A stretch of 64,000 bases of DNA. Source: Pararcticibacter amylolyticus (GTDB taxonomy: Bacteria; Bacteroidota; Bacteroidia; Sphingobacteriales; Sphingobacteriaceae). The translations under genes were made by a program, and so were the position numbers. The stretch covers positions 157,536-221,535 of the forward strand of contig NZ_QEAS01000007.1 of the NCBI RefSeq assembly GCF_003130405.1, in the 5' to 3' direction. Positions 1 to 8,225 of this stretch are shown here, in pieces; position 1 is the first letter of the stretch; every line of letters begins with the position of its first letter. The notes below the pieces were generated by a model. That model saw only the letters and a program-made list of their open reading frames with translations. It did not search any database and was not told the origin of the DNA.

Positions 1-10
1 CTAATAAAGA

Positions 11-34
11 CAAAGCCGGGCGAACCCGGCTTTG
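11..34. terminator. Perfect hairpin downstream of glnN
   Basis: Ten-base perfect arms (CAAAGCCGGG and CCCGGCTTTG) enclose a CGAA tetraloop. It lies about 75 bp past the glnN stop, with TTTGTTTG on one side and TCTTTATTAG on the other, so it may stop transcription from either direction. Confidence 0.75.
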
Positions 35-107
35 TTTGATCTTATGGAACCAGATGGCGACTGACAGCTGACTGCCAATAACCAGCATCCGTTACAAAAT
101 ATCAGTA

Positions 108-2282
108 TTATTTTATAAACAGCAGTTCCCTGAACTTCGGTAACGGCCATTTGTCGTCTGCAACCAAACGTTCAAGCTTATCAACGTTATAGCGGATAGT
201 TTCGAAATATGATTTCACCTTTTCATCGTAGGCGACTGCTTTCTCTCTTGCATCCTCAATCACGTTAGCTTTTTTGCGCTCGTTCACCATCTCAAGAACA
301 TTCGACCGTACAATATTGATATGGTATGAAAGCTTCTTAATGATGTCAAGCTGTGCCGTATATGCGTCTTCCTGAAGTCCTATTTCCTTCAATCCCTTTA
401 CGTTTTCGATCAGTGAAGTCTGATACGACACAGAAGCCGGAATGATGACGTTGTTCACCAGTTCTCCCATAACACGGGCTTCAATCTGAAGCTTCTTGAA
501 ATAGTTCTCCAGAAGGATTTCGTGACGGGCGTGAATTTCACGGGTGCTGAATACTCCGGTATCTTCAAAAAGCCTGGTTGATTTTTCGTCAACCAAAACA
601 TCCAGCGCTTTTGGCGTTGTTTTGATATTCGATAAACCTCTTTTTTCAGCTTCTTCAGCCCATTCGTCGCTGTAGCCGTTTCCTTCGAATCTGATTGACT
701 TTGACTCTTTGATGTACTTTTTGATCACCGTCATCAGGGCAACGTCCTTTTTCTCGCCTTTCTTTAACAGCTTGTCAACTTCGACTTTGAATTTGGTCAG
801 TTGTTCTGCTACGATCAGGTTGAGAATAGTCATTGGAGCTGCCGAGTTTGCTGAAGAACCTACAGCACGCAGTTCGAACTTGTTACCCGTAAAAGCAAAC
901 GGAGAGGTACGGTTACGGTCAGTATTATCCAGAAGTATCTGCGGGATCTTCGGAATATTTGTCCATAAAGTAGGCTCCTGCTTCATCTTTCCTGTTATAC
1001 GGGAAGTTTCGATCTCATCCAGTACATTGCTCAGCTGGCTGCCCAGGAAGATCGAGATGATAGCCGGAGGCGCTTCGTTAGCTCCCAGGCGGTGATCATT
1101 GCTTACTGAAGCGATAGACGCACGAAGCAGGTCAGCGTGTTCATGAACAGCCTTAATAGTATTCACAAAGAATGTGAGGAACATCAGATTGTTCTTAGGA
1201 GTTTTTCCAGGTGATAACAGGTTCTTACCAGTATTGGTGATCATAGACCAGTTATTGTGTTTTCCTGATCCGTTAACACCGGCAAATGGCTTCTCATGAA
1301 GCAATACTTTAAAGTTATGGCGTAATGCTACTTTATCCATGAGATCCATTAACAGCTGGTTATGGTCGATAGCCAGATTAATTTCTTCGTAGATAGGAGC
1401 ACATTCAAATTGAGAAGGAGCTACCTCATTGTGACGTGTCTTTAAAGGAATCCCAAGCTTCAGTGATTCAATTTCGAGATCCTGCATAAAGGCAAGAACA
1501 CGGCCTGGGATAGATCCGAAATAGTGATCTTCTAATTGCTGGTTCTTGGCAGACATATGACCAAACAGGGTGCGTCCGGTGAGGTAAAGATCCGGTCTAG
1601 CGTTAAACAACGCAAGGTCAACCAGGAAATATTCCTGTTCGATACCAAGGGATGCGTTTACTTTTTCGATACTCTTGTCAAAATACTGAGCCACACCTAC
1701 TGCTGCTTTGTCAAGTGCGCTTACTGCCTTGAGTAAAGGAGCTTTATTGTCAAGGGCTTCACCCGTATAGGAAACAAATACTGTAGGAATACAAAGCGTC
1801 TTTCCCATAATGAAAGCAGGAGAAGACGGATCCCAGGCAGTATAGCCACGGGCCTCGAATGTACTGCGGATTCCACCGTTCGGGAAGCTGGATGCATCCG
1901 GTTCCTGCTGGGCAAGGGCATCGCCTGTAAACTTTTCGAGTCCCAATCCATCACCTGATGGCTCAAAGAATGAGTCATGCTTTTCAGCAGTACTTCCAGT
2001 AAGGGGTTGAAACCAGTGGGTATAATGCGTAACACCCTGACTAATAGCCCAGGCTTTCATTGCTGAAGCTACCTGCTCTGCAATTTCACGCTCGATTCTT
2101 TCACCTAGAATGACAGAATCAGTAACACTCTGGAACGCTTCTTTTGAAAGATAATCTTTCATCTTTCTTCTATCAAAAACATTACAGCCGAAAAAATCGG
2201 AAATCTTAGGAGAAGGCAATGTAACTTCAGGAACTGATCTTGTCAGAACGGCATTTAATGCCTGAAAACGAAGATTTGACAT
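108..2282 (-). CDS. glnN: Glutamine synthetase type III
   Basis: ATP-dependent ligation of ammonia to glutamate, a cytosolic step in nitrogen assimilation. The length of 724 residues fits the GSIII class and not the roughly 450-residue GSI. Family blocks are visible: NEVAPSQFECAPIYEE near residue 290, HEKPFAGVNGSGKHNNWS near 330 (substrate/ATP region) and RNRTSPFAFTGNKFE near 455. The start MSNLRFQALNAVL is typical of the Bacteroidetes proteins. It is monocistronic and chromosomal, and is the last native gene before the ICE. The function is secure; the symbol glnN is the usual name for GSIII. Confidence 0.95.
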   Translation of the reverse strand: MSNLRFQALNAVLTRSVPEVTLPSPKISDFFGCNVFDRRKMKDYLSKEAFQSVTDSVILGERIEREIAEQVASAMKAWAISQGVTHYTHWFQPLTGSTAEKHDSFFEPSGDGLGLEKFTGDALAQQEPDASSFPNGGIRSTFEARGYTAWDPSSPAFIMGKTLCIPTVFVSYTGEALDNKAPLLKAVSALDKAAVGVAQYFDKSIEKVNASLGIEQEYFLVDLALFNARPDLYLTGRTLFGHMSAKNQQLEDHYFGSIPGRVLAFMQDLEIESLKLGIPLKTRHNEVAPSQFECAPIYEEINLAIDHNQLLMDLMDKVALRHNFKVLLHEKPFAGVNGSGKHNNWSMITNTGKNLLSPGKTPKNNLMFLTFFVNTIKAVHEHADLLRASIASVSNDHRLGANEAPPAIISIFLGSQLSNVLDEIETSRITGKMKQEPTLWTNIPKIPQILLDNTDRNRTSPFAFTGNKFELRAVGSSANSAAPMTILNLIVAEQLTKFKVEVDKLLKKGEKKDVALMTVIKKYIKESKSIRFEGNGYSDEWAEEAEKRGLSNIKTTPKALDVLVDEKSTRLFEDTGVFSTREIHARHEILLENYFKKLQIEARVMGELVNNVIIPASVSYQTSLIENVKGLKEIGLQEDAYTAQLDIIKKLSYHINIVRSNVLEMVNERKKANVIEDAREKAVAYDEKVKSYFETIRYNVDKLERLVADDKWPLPKFRELLFIK

Positions 2283-2561
2283 GATAATATATTAGTTTTT
2301 ACTGGATTTTATTGGAATAATAAAATTTGGGTCAAAGATTTGGAAAAAAATGTAAATATGCTAATTTATTGTGTGGTATTTTACATTAAAAAAATATATG
2401 GAAATTAGTAAATCGATATAATCAACGCATTCGCGTTGATTATCGCTGTATCCCATGAAATCGCGGACGTCTCTTAGTCTGTGTTATGTATTGTCTCGAT
2501 GCTGAAGACGGCACTCTTGATCCTCTATAACACATATGAAAACAACGAATTGCATGGGCAT
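2283..2561. promoter_or_regulatory. glnN upstream region with an 11-bp stem hairpin
   Basis: An A+T-rich upstream region of glnN. No textbook TTTG-N19-TAnnTTTG promoter was found. A perfect 11-bp inverted repeat (ATAATCAACGC, 4-nt loop ATTC, GCGTTGATTAT) lies at 2418-2443. Its role is unknown: it could be an operator or a weak terminator without a T tract. No gene is supported in this stretch. Confidence 0.4.
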
Positions 2562-2600
2562 AAAAAAGGGGAAAAGCGTCTTTTAACAACTCTTTTCCCC
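2562..2600 (-). terminator. Displaced native terminator of tRNA-His
   Basis: On the minus strand, GGGGAAAAG pairs with CTTTTCCCC around a 15-nt loop and is followed by six T. It ends 6 bp from the left GGGTGGAA repeat, which is where the tRNA 3' end would lie without the ICE. I infer that this was the terminator of tRNA-His and is now 53 kb away from it. Confidence 0.75.
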
Positions 2601-2606
2601 AATGAC

Positions 2607-2614
2607 GGGTGGAA
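2607..2614. repeat. attL core, left ICE boundary
   Basis: GGGTGGAA, identical to 56060-56067. To its left is a tRNA-type terminator; to its right the recombinase reading frame continues (see 2613-2726). Sequence identity with the right copy stops one base beyond the core on each side. Confidence 0.8.
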
Positions 2615-2726
2615 GGACTTGTTGTTGTCCACGGATTTTATGTACGATTTGACGCGTCTGGCTAATATGAGAGGGAAAATGATGGAGCTTGACCCCCAAC
2701 TTCCAGCTTCAAGTTTGGCATCTTAG
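2613..2726 (+). pseudogene. Orphaned C-terminal tail of the serine recombinase
   Basis: If the two core repeats are joined as in an excised circle, the recombinase frame (…HKGW) runs on without a stop through AAG GAC TTG … to TAG at 2724-2726. That adds 37 residues beginning KDLLLSTDFMYDLTRLA. In the integrated state the segment has no start of its own and is cut off from the rest of the gene. The in-frame join at W509 is read directly from the sequence; that the tail is functional is inference. Confidence 0.7.
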
Positions 2727-2760
2727 CACGTTTTTTTCGCATGCGCTTATTTCAATCAGT

Positions 2761-2781
2761 TTAATCCCTAGTAGAGAGCTA
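2761..2781. promoter_or_regulatory. Degenerate copy of the CTAGTAG dyad
   Basis: Matches about 15 of 20 positions of the TTTATCTCTAGTAG-n-GATAAA pattern seen at 27994, 54210 and 54251. It is not followed by a -7 box at the 17-nt spacing, so it may be a relic, an auxiliary site or chance. Confidence 0.4.
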
Positions 2782-2796
2782 AATCTCAACTGGGGA

Positions 2797-3042
2797 TTAT
2801 TCTTTAACAGCAATTTTAGCACGCAGACCAATTAACTCCTGTGTATCGGAATCAACGTCATACATATATTCATAATCTTCAGGCTTCCTTTTCCCTGATA
2901 AATGAATTTCAAAGACGAATTCATCACCGTCTTTATTTAGAAAAGTAGCTTCACCGATGTTAAACTCATGGTTTTCTATTATAACGTACTTCTTTCCTTC
3001 TTCAGCAGTTGCATCCGAGGATATTAAACTTTGGTGTTTCAT
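2797..3042 (-). CDS. Hypothetical acidic 81-residue protein at the ICE left end
   Basis: No family recognised. It is 81 residues, acidic, with no signal peptide or membrane segment, and begins MKHQSLISSDATAEEGKKYV. A good Bacteroidetes -7 box (TAATTTTG, 3048-3055) ends only about 5 bp before the ATG, suggesting a leaderless mRNA. Two partial CTAGTAG motifs lie immediately upstream. It is the first complete gene inside the ICE and could belong to the element's control circuit, but nothing in the protein shows this. Confidence 0.65.
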   Translation of the reverse strand: MKHQSLISSDATAEEGKKYVIIENHEFNIGEATFLNKDGDEFVFEIHLSGKRKPEDYEYMYDVDSDTQELIGLRAKIAVKE

Positions 3043-3047
3043 AGCAA

Positions 3048-3116
3048 CAAAATTACGGATTAACGCAATTCTCTACTAGTTAAGTTTTTATTACCATAAT
3101 CTCTACTATTTACTAT
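3048..3116 (-). promoter_or_regulatory. Promoter of the 81-residue gene with two partial CTAGTAG motifs
   Basis: On the minus strand: AATAGTAGAGAT (within 3096-3116), ACTAGTAGAGAA (within 3066-3086), then TAATTTTG (3048-3055) just before the ATG. The nearer motif is centred 21 bp from the -7 box, unlike the 17-nt gap at the three main dyads, so control may differ. The distal motif slightly overlaps the end of the HEPN gene. Confidence 0.45.
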
Positions 3117-4252
3117 ATAAAACACTTGTCACTGATGTCGGAAATACCGAATCTGATAGACGATGCCGGAGTCGGGTTTTTGTCGTTTAAAATTTTAAGT
3201 ATACCGTGATAGATCAGTTGGATATTCAAATTTTTAAGCCCCCAATAAAGCTTAATGATTAAAAGCTTGTCTTGTGGCTCGCTTTGCTTCTTGGGTACAT
3301 AATCGTACAACCTATAATTAGTTCCGCCATGTGCTACTTCATTCCTGACCCTGAAACAATAATTCAACAATTCCTGAATTTTCTTTGCATCGGCCTTGTT
3401 TTCTGCAACAATAACCGATGAGACCAATTTCATGATTTCGGTAGAGGTATTGTTATCATAGAAACTCTCCAGGGTAAACATCAGGTCAAGAAAATTATCA
3501 ATTGTAATATAATCTGAACGAACACCCTTCAAGAACCGATAAAAAGACCAGATATTCTTATGCCAGACTTGGGCGATTTGAGGCAAAACAGCTGTTAACG
3601 CCGGTAGCCTATCTTCTTCGATCAATAAAGGATAAGAAAAAATGTCGGAGTGTTCATCCATAATGTATTCGCCATTGCCGGAAAACGATAATAATCCACT
3701 CGATTGAGGCTTGAAAGACTCGTGAGAGTTGTTATGCGTGGGGTAAGTAATGTGAAGTCCTAGGAGAAAAAAAGAACAAATATCGCTGACCAACGAAATC
3801 ATTTTACGTCTCATATCTTCAAAATCCATATCCCAGTTCATCATTTTTTCAATGTCAGTTTCCTCCGAAGTCCTGAGATTTTCAGTGTAAGTATAATCAC
3901 CCTGAAACTCGACTGTAATAACCGCCAGGCCTTTGGCAAGCCTAAGATTTCCCCTATGAATGATATGTTCAAACTCTTTGAATGGCCCGATTTCCTGTAT
4001 CACTAGTGTATTGGCTTCATGGGTATTGCTCATTGGAGCTGAAGTAAACGGATGGATTACAATTGAAATACGGTCAATTAGTGATGCAAAAGCTTGATCA
4101 TAGCTATGCTGGGTATCAAACTTGACCTTCTTTTGGTAATAATCAGGTTGGCTTAAAAAGATCTTGCAGTCATTGGTAATGTCGAACTCAAACTTTGAAG
4201 TTCTGCTTCTCATCGAGGTTGGTAAAAACCATCGGAAAATATGTTTTTGCAT
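3113..4252 (-). CDS. HEPN-domain protein (Apea-like), putative RNase effector
   Basis: A 379-residue protein whose C-terminal helical part (about residues 250-330) carries RNEVAH near 302-307. This is the R-x4-6-H signature of HEPN RNases, preceded by a helix around FLDLMFTLESFYDN as in Apea-like HEPN proteins. The N-terminal 240 residues are not recognised. It is last of a tightly packed four-gene unit (8-bp gap to the GIY-YIG gene upstream). HEPN proteins are commonly toxins or antiviral RNases; that role here is inference. Confidence 0.6.
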   Translation of the reverse strand: MQKHIFRWFLPTSMRSRTSKFEFDITNDCKIFLSQPDYYQKKVKFDTQHSYDQAFASLIDRISIVIHPFTSAPMSNTHEANTLVIQEIGPFKEFEHIIHRGNLRLAKGLAVITVEFQGDYTYTENLRTSEETDIEKMMNWDMDFEDMRRKMISLVSDICSFFLLGLHITYPTHNNSHESFKPQSSGLLSFSGNGEYIMDEHSDIFSYPLLIEEDRLPALTAVLPQIAQVWHKNIWSFYRFLKGVRSDYITIDNFLDLMFTLESFYDNNTSTEIMKLVSSVIVAENKADAKKIQELLNYCFRVRNEVAHGGTNYRLYDYVPKKQSEPQDKLLIIKLYWGLKNLNIQLIYHGILKILNDKNPTPASSIRFGISDISDKCFI

Positions 4253-4260
4253 AATGAATG

Positions 4261-5247
4261 TTATTTTGACTTGCTTCCTTTTCGAACCTGTAAGGTCTTT
4301 CCTTTTTCAACGATTAAAGAATCCTGACCGCCCACAATTTCACCATTGTCGTACATCAGGGTAATAGGATCAGAAAAATTAAATGTGTAGAATTCAAGTT
4401 GATGTGAGTGCAGACCATCTTTGCTTTCGGGATAATTATTATATAATAGCCTGTTATGCTTTGGTTTTAACGCATTGATCAGTGCCTTTTCGGCATCTAA
4501 ATAAATGACATTATCGTCTATAGGTTTTTCGCCCATAAGCATCCTAACCGCAATATCCATTTCGTCATCGTCCGGGGAAAAGGTATTCATGAAAATGTTA
4601 TCCTTGAATGATAGGAATAATATGGCAATTTCTTCGGTAGGCAGGGTTCCGTAATGAAATGGCCTTTCGACCGACAATATATCTTGCAGATGGGAATGCC
4701 CAGTGAGCCTTTTTATGATATCCTGTTCTGTTGCCTTACCAATGTAATGAACCTTGTATTTCAGGAATTTCGCAATGTCTCCCTTTATCCTGATATCCAG
4801 GGCATCCCTTAAGTAATGATAAATTAGTTTTTCGGGTGAAATCCAATAATAATCTTCCCCGGTATGTACCACGAAATTCGCCATTGAAGTAAATGGCATG
4901 GGATGCTGGAATACAACTTCCGATTTCGGATAGGTATAGTTAATAGCAATATCGCAGTGGCTGCCAAAAGGCACATTAAACTCGTCCTGAAATAACGGAA
5001 ACTCACATTCGAGTATTTCACTGGTTCCTTTTTGATGGACTTCAAATTTTAAAACAGGGTTCTCAATGTCTTCACTGTCTATATAGAAATTTTCAAAGGT
5101 TAATACCGGGCGCTGGGCAATAATATACAGTTTTCCCGAATTGATAAACTGCTGGATGATGGCATCGTCTTTCACCATCACAAAATCGTAATTGCTCAGG
5201 GGGGTGTATGCCAATTGCAATATATTAAACAGCCTTTGTTCAGCCAT
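4261..5247 (-). CDS. GIY-YIG nuclease-like protein
   Basis: A 328-residue protein. Near residues 165-185 VHYIGKAT…RLTGHSHL resembles the YIG strand plus the Arg and His of GIY-YIG nucleases. Near 252, EKALINALKPKHN matches their E…LI…KP..N motif (metal-binding Glu, conserved Asn). The N-terminal 150 residues are an unrecognised beta-rich region, perhaps for recognition. It starts 3 bp after the HNH-like gene and is followed 8 bp later by the HEPN gene, so the three are probably co-translated. The nuclease assignment rests on motifs only. Confidence 0.55.
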   Translation of the reverse strand: MAEQRLFNILQLAYTPLSNYDFVMVKDDAIIQQFINSGKLYIIAQRPVLTFENFYIDSEDIENPVLKFEVHQKGTSEILECEFPLFQDEFNVPFGSHCDIAINYTYPKSEVVFQHPMPFTSMANFVVHTGEDYYWISPEKLIYHYLRDALDIRIKGDIAKFLKYKVHYIGKATEQDIIKRLTGHSHLQDILSVERPFHYGTLPTEEIAILFLSFKDNIFMNTFSPDDDEMDIAVRMLMGEKPIDDNVIYLDAEKALINALKPKHNRLLYNNYPESKDGLHSHQLEFYTFNFSDPITLMYDNGEIVGGQDSLIVEKGKTLQVRKGSKSK

Positions 5248-5250
5248 AGT

Positions 5251-6078
5251 CTACGATTTTTTAACCAAATTCCTTTTTGCTTGCTCCGCTGCCATCTCTA
5301 GTGGACGCTTTACCATAACATCGTACCATAATTGCTCACTTACGACCATGATCTGATTGTCACCAGGCTTTACGTTACTGAAATTAGCCATAAAATTCCC
5401 CGCGATATCTTTTTCAGCTTTAAAGATATAGAAGCCGAATTTGTCAACGTGCAGGGATGCCGGGTTGCCAGGGTTTATAGCTGCTAAGACATTTTTCGTT
5501 TCATCTTTAAATGCCCCTGCCGTCATGGTGGCATAAGGATGCATTGTAAGCTGTTTGGCTTTGACATTGGCCTGCAGGTCCGCATTCGTCAGGGCTTTAA
5601 ATTCCAATAAGCTGACCCTCAAGGATTCAGCCAGATCAGGATCTAGCTTATAGTCATTAAATGATTCCAATGATGATATATCAACCCGCCAAAACATAGA
5701 GTAAACCAGTAAGCGCATGATCACCGGATCAGGCGAATCAAGCTGCACTAATTTTAAATGCGGATGCACCGAAATAATTTTCAGATCGCCCTTTGCGACC
5801 TTATCCTGCCAAAATTTCAATGAAGCTGCTGAAGCTGTTTCCAGTAAACTCAAATAAGCTTCACACTCCTCACAAAGAATATAATTTTCTTTCGGTGAGT
5901 CCTGAACGGTTTTTGGTTTAGCGGTAAGTTCATTTTCACCGTTCAATAAATAACCTTTTCTCGGTGATCCCTTAGCGCCCAAAAAACCGGTCGATATAAA
6001 CCGGGGTAAAATATGTGAATTGGTCTTGCCTGCGGCATTGACCCGGCATAACAAGCAATCGTCAGTAGCTTTTCTCAT
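5251..6078 (-). CDS. Zinc-binding HNH-like protein
   Basis: 275 residues. The N-terminus has CLLC (C8, C11), then NSHILP (H22) and LCEECE (about C69, C72). This spacing (CxxC, SHI-P, CxxCE) suggests a treble-clef/HNH-type zinc fold. The remainder is an alpha/beta region with no family I can name. It is second in the four-gene cassette, 8 bp from the GNAT gene and 3 bp from the GIY-YIG gene. It could be an HNH nuclease or a structural zinc protein. Confidence 0.5.
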   Translation of the reverse strand: MRKATDDCLLCRVNAAGKTNSHILPRFISTGFLGAKGSPRKGYLLNGENELTAKPKTVQDSPKENYILCEECEAYLSLLETASAASLKFWQDKVAKGDLKIISVHPHLKLVQLDSPDPVIMRLLVYSMFWRVDISSLESFNDYKLDPDLAESLRVSLLEFKALTNADLQANVKAKQLTMHPYATMTAGAFKDETKNVLAAINPGNPASLHVDKFGFYIFKAEKDIAGNFMANFSNVKPGDNQIMVVSEQLWYDVMVKRPLEMAAEQAKRNLVKKS

Positions 6079-6086
6079 AATTTTAT

Positions 6087-6938
6087 TTAAACAGTTTCGC
6101 GGGTAGTATGAACGGCGATATATCGGCTGATTTCCTCAAAACCAATCTCCTGAAACATACGATTGGTCACGGGATCGCTTGCATCAGATACAATTCCGCA
6201 TTTTCCGTCACCATTAGTTGTAATCTGCCTGGTAATTTCGTGCACCAGACATTTGGCATAGCCCTTTCCACGATCCTGGGGATTTGTATAGAGGCTTCCA
6301 ATAATTGGTAATTCCGTATCAGAATCCAATACACTTGCCATGGTCGTTATTTTACCGGCAGATTCCCAATGACAACTTGTTTCCTGCAAAATTGATTGAT
6401 AAGAAAGCTGACGGGCATGGTTCAAGTCCCGGCCTTCGCGTACTCCCCATTCCTCTACGCCATAACGGTAGGTCATTTCTGCAACGGTATCCAGATCGGC
6501 CGTCGTGCTAAAAAAAGCAGCGCCGTTACATGGTTTGGTCAACGGCTTAACCTGCTTACATTCAAACAAAACGCGCTGTTTAAAAATTTCGTAGGCTACT
6601 CCGCTTTTTCCAAACAGTTCCAGGATCAGTTTGTCTGTGCCGCAAAAGGAGAATCGCTTGGTATATTTGGCAACATCTATCTTGGTCAATAAACCATCAA
6701 GGATAGTATCAGACCATTTTAAAGCATATAAATAATAAACCGAATCGCCCCAAACAGCAATTACATTCCCGTCGTCGTCATCAACTATGTTATAAGCCTG
6801 ATAAACAGATTGTCTGCCAGCATTCAATTCGTCAAAATATTGAATCAGGTGATAATGCGCCAGTCTGTTCTTGTAAACGACCTTCTTATTTTCATTAAAA
6901 AAATCCTGAACCTTAGGATATTCGACGATTTTGAACAT
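6087..6938 (-). CDS. GNAT-family N-acetyltransferase
   Basis: 283 residues. The C-terminal half has the acetyl-CoA pyrophosphate-binding motif QDRGKGYA (near residue 224) after a GSLYTNP strand, and ends with the usual GNAT pattern NRMFQEIGFEEISRY. The N-terminal half may be a degenerate second GNAT fold. It is first in the four-gene run. The substrate is unknown. GNATs in such cassettes can be toxins, antitoxin-like modifiers or plain metabolic cargo. Confidence 0.75.
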   Translation of the reverse strand: MFKIVEYPKVQDFFNENKKVVYKNRLAHYHLIQYFDELNAGRQSVYQAYNIVDDDDGNVIAVWGDSVYYLYALKWSDTILDGLLTKIDVAKYTKRFSFCGTDKLILELFGKSGVAYEIFKQRVLFECKQVKPLTKPCNGAAFFSTTADLDTVAEMTYRYGVEEWGVREGRDLNHARQLSYQSILQETSCHWESAGKITTMASVLDSDTELPIIGSLYTNPQDRGKGYAKCLVHEITRQITTNGDGKCGIVSDASDPVTNRMFQEIGFEEISRYIAVHTTRETV

Positions 6939-6996
6939 ACATTAAAACATTTAATTAAATGTACAAAAGAAAATCAAGACACCTTATAAAACACTT

Positions 6997-7045
6997 ATGC
7001 CCCGCAAGGGGCCGCCCGGAATTTGGGCGACACCTTGCGGGGCAT
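6997..7045 (-). terminator. Long GC-rich hairpin after the DUF6908 operon
   Basis: ATGCCCCGCAAGG pairs perfectly with CCTTGCGGGGCAT; inside is a second stem CGCCC/GGGCG. A short T run (GTGTTTTAT) follows on the minus strand. It separates the DUF6908 group from the four-gene cassette and probably ends the former's transcript. Confidence 0.7.
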
Positions 7046-7071
7046 ACAACATTAAGGTACGGGCTACAGCG

Positions 7072-7506
7072 CTAACCCCTTAAAAATCCTTGTTGCCAAA
7101 TGTTGGTTAACCATTGCTCCGCAAATTCGGCATGATCATGCTGCATCATATCATCACATCTGATAATAACTCCATTTTCATTAAAGGTAAGGCTTTCTTC
7201 ATCGATGCCCATGTTTGACTGTTTGAAGGAATATGGTGTTACCTGCACATCCTCATAAGCTTCGGTTTGACCGCCCCTGTGATCCACGACCACGAAACAC
7301 ACTTCGGGGTCTGCCATCAAATCGCCAAGCTGTACATAATAATGGCAAAGGCTGTATAACGCCGCTTCACCGCCATAAGCCACACCGATATTTTCAATAG
7401 TCAGGGGCATAAACGGCTCATTTTCTATTTTAAGGTGCTGTTTGCCGTTCATTTTATCTAAAAGCAAACAGAATATTTTAGTGCAATCTGAATTTAACGT
7501 TTTCAT
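7072..7506 (-). CDS. DUF6908-type ICE/plasmid protein
   Basis: I take the ATG at 7506 (MKTLNSDCTKIF) over an upstream GTG. The segment YGGEAALYSLCHYYVQLGDLM…DPEVCFVVVDHRG resembles the DUF6908 family common on Bacteroidetes ICEs and plasmids; its function is unknown. It is about 144 residues, soluble and acidic. It follows the J-domain gene by 40 bp and appears to be the last gene of a four-gene operon. Confidence 0.6.
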   Translation of the reverse strand: MKTLNSDCTKIFCLLLDKMNGKQHLKIENEPFMPLTIENIGVAYGGEAALYSLCHYYVQLGDLMADPEVCFVVVDHRGGQTEAYEDVQVTPYSFKQSNMGIDEESLTFNENGVIIRCDDMMQHDHAEFAEQWLTNIWQQGFLRG

Positions 7507-7546
7507 AAAAAGATGCGCCCTTTGCACGGTTGCGCCTCCGTTTTGA

Positions 7547-8029
7547 TTAGTGTTTCAAAAAATGCCGGTTAGGTCGGTTGCTGTTCAGCACTTCGCTGCC
7601 ATATTTCGCCCTGATTTCATCAAGCGATTTTTTACCGCCCTTATTGACTTTATATTCAGCGGTACGGAAGTACCAGGCCAGCTTTTTAGGTGCAAAGAAA
7701 AATCCTGCCTGTTTCAATGTTTGTTTAACGGGCCTGGTCATGCCCGTTACCCAAATCCACCAGCCCACCAGTTCAATGGTGATACCATCCAAATGAATAA
7801 TGGCTTCTATCGCTTTGCGGTAGGCTTCGGATGATAAAATTTCATTCTCGGTTTCCTCTTCCGACAGGTTAGCCCCCTTGATGACTTTGGCACTGGCAAA
7901 TGCATATTCCTTGTTGATTTCCTGCATGGTCAGCGTATCACCTCCCAAATCAGGATGATGTTGCTTCGCCAGTTTTTTGTAAGCCGACTTAACCTCGTCA
8001 AGCGTCTTACACTCATTAAACCATTTCAT
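7547..8029 (-). CDS. J-domain (DnaJ-like) protein
   Basis: 160 residues. The N-terminal J domain (LDEVKSAYKKLAKQHHPDLGGD, residues 10-31, shown here in part) contains the essential HPD at 25-27, which stimulates Hsp70 ATPase. The C-terminal half has a WIWVTG…FFAPKKLAWYFR region typical of the ICE-borne J proteins. Its ATG overlaps the stop of the preceding 47-codon gene (ATGA), implying translational coupling. Its role on the ICE is not known. Confidence 0.75.
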   Translation of the reverse strand: MKWFNECKTLDEVKSAYKKLAKQHHPDLGGDTLTMQEINKEYAFASAKVIKGANLSEEETENEILSSEAYRKAIEAIIHLDGITIELVGWWIWVTGMTRPVKQTLKQAGFFFAPKKLAWYFRTAEYKVNKGGKKSLDEIRAKYGSEVLNSNRPNRHFLKH

Positions 8030-8169
8030 GAACGGATTTTTGAGGTGCTGTAAATCTCTGTATACTCGGCTAACTGCTTGTAAAATGTATCGGGGTTATC
8101 CTCTTTGAACTGCTCCCCGTAACCCTCGTAATAGATTTGATCGAGGTACTCGATAAATGCCTGTTCCAT
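8026..8169 (-). CDS. Small 47-residue acidic protein
   Basis: A short ORF beginning MEQAFIEYLDQIYYEGYGEQ and ending in a TGA that overlaps the J-domain ATG by 4 bp. Overlap, operon position and coding-like composition (acidic/aromatic, no low-complexity bias) support a real gene. No family recognised. Confidence 0.6.
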   Translation of the reverse strand: MEQAFIEYLDQIYYEGYGEQFKEDNPDTFYKQLAEYTEIYSTSKIRS

Positions 8170-8225
8170 CTGCTTGAAATTTTGATTAAATAGCCTCCCG
8201 ATGAATGATCGGGAGGCATTGAAGG

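Noticed and set aside
2601-2606. Longer att core including the CCCC bases left of GGGTGGAA
   Set aside because: That similarity comes from the two terminator arms, which differ in loop and spacing (ATGAC versus TAAA); only eight bases are identical without gaps.
2481-2726. 81-codon rightward ORF at the left junction
   Set aside because: It begins in chromosomal and terminator DNA; only the part after the att core (2613-2726) makes sense, as the recombinase tail.
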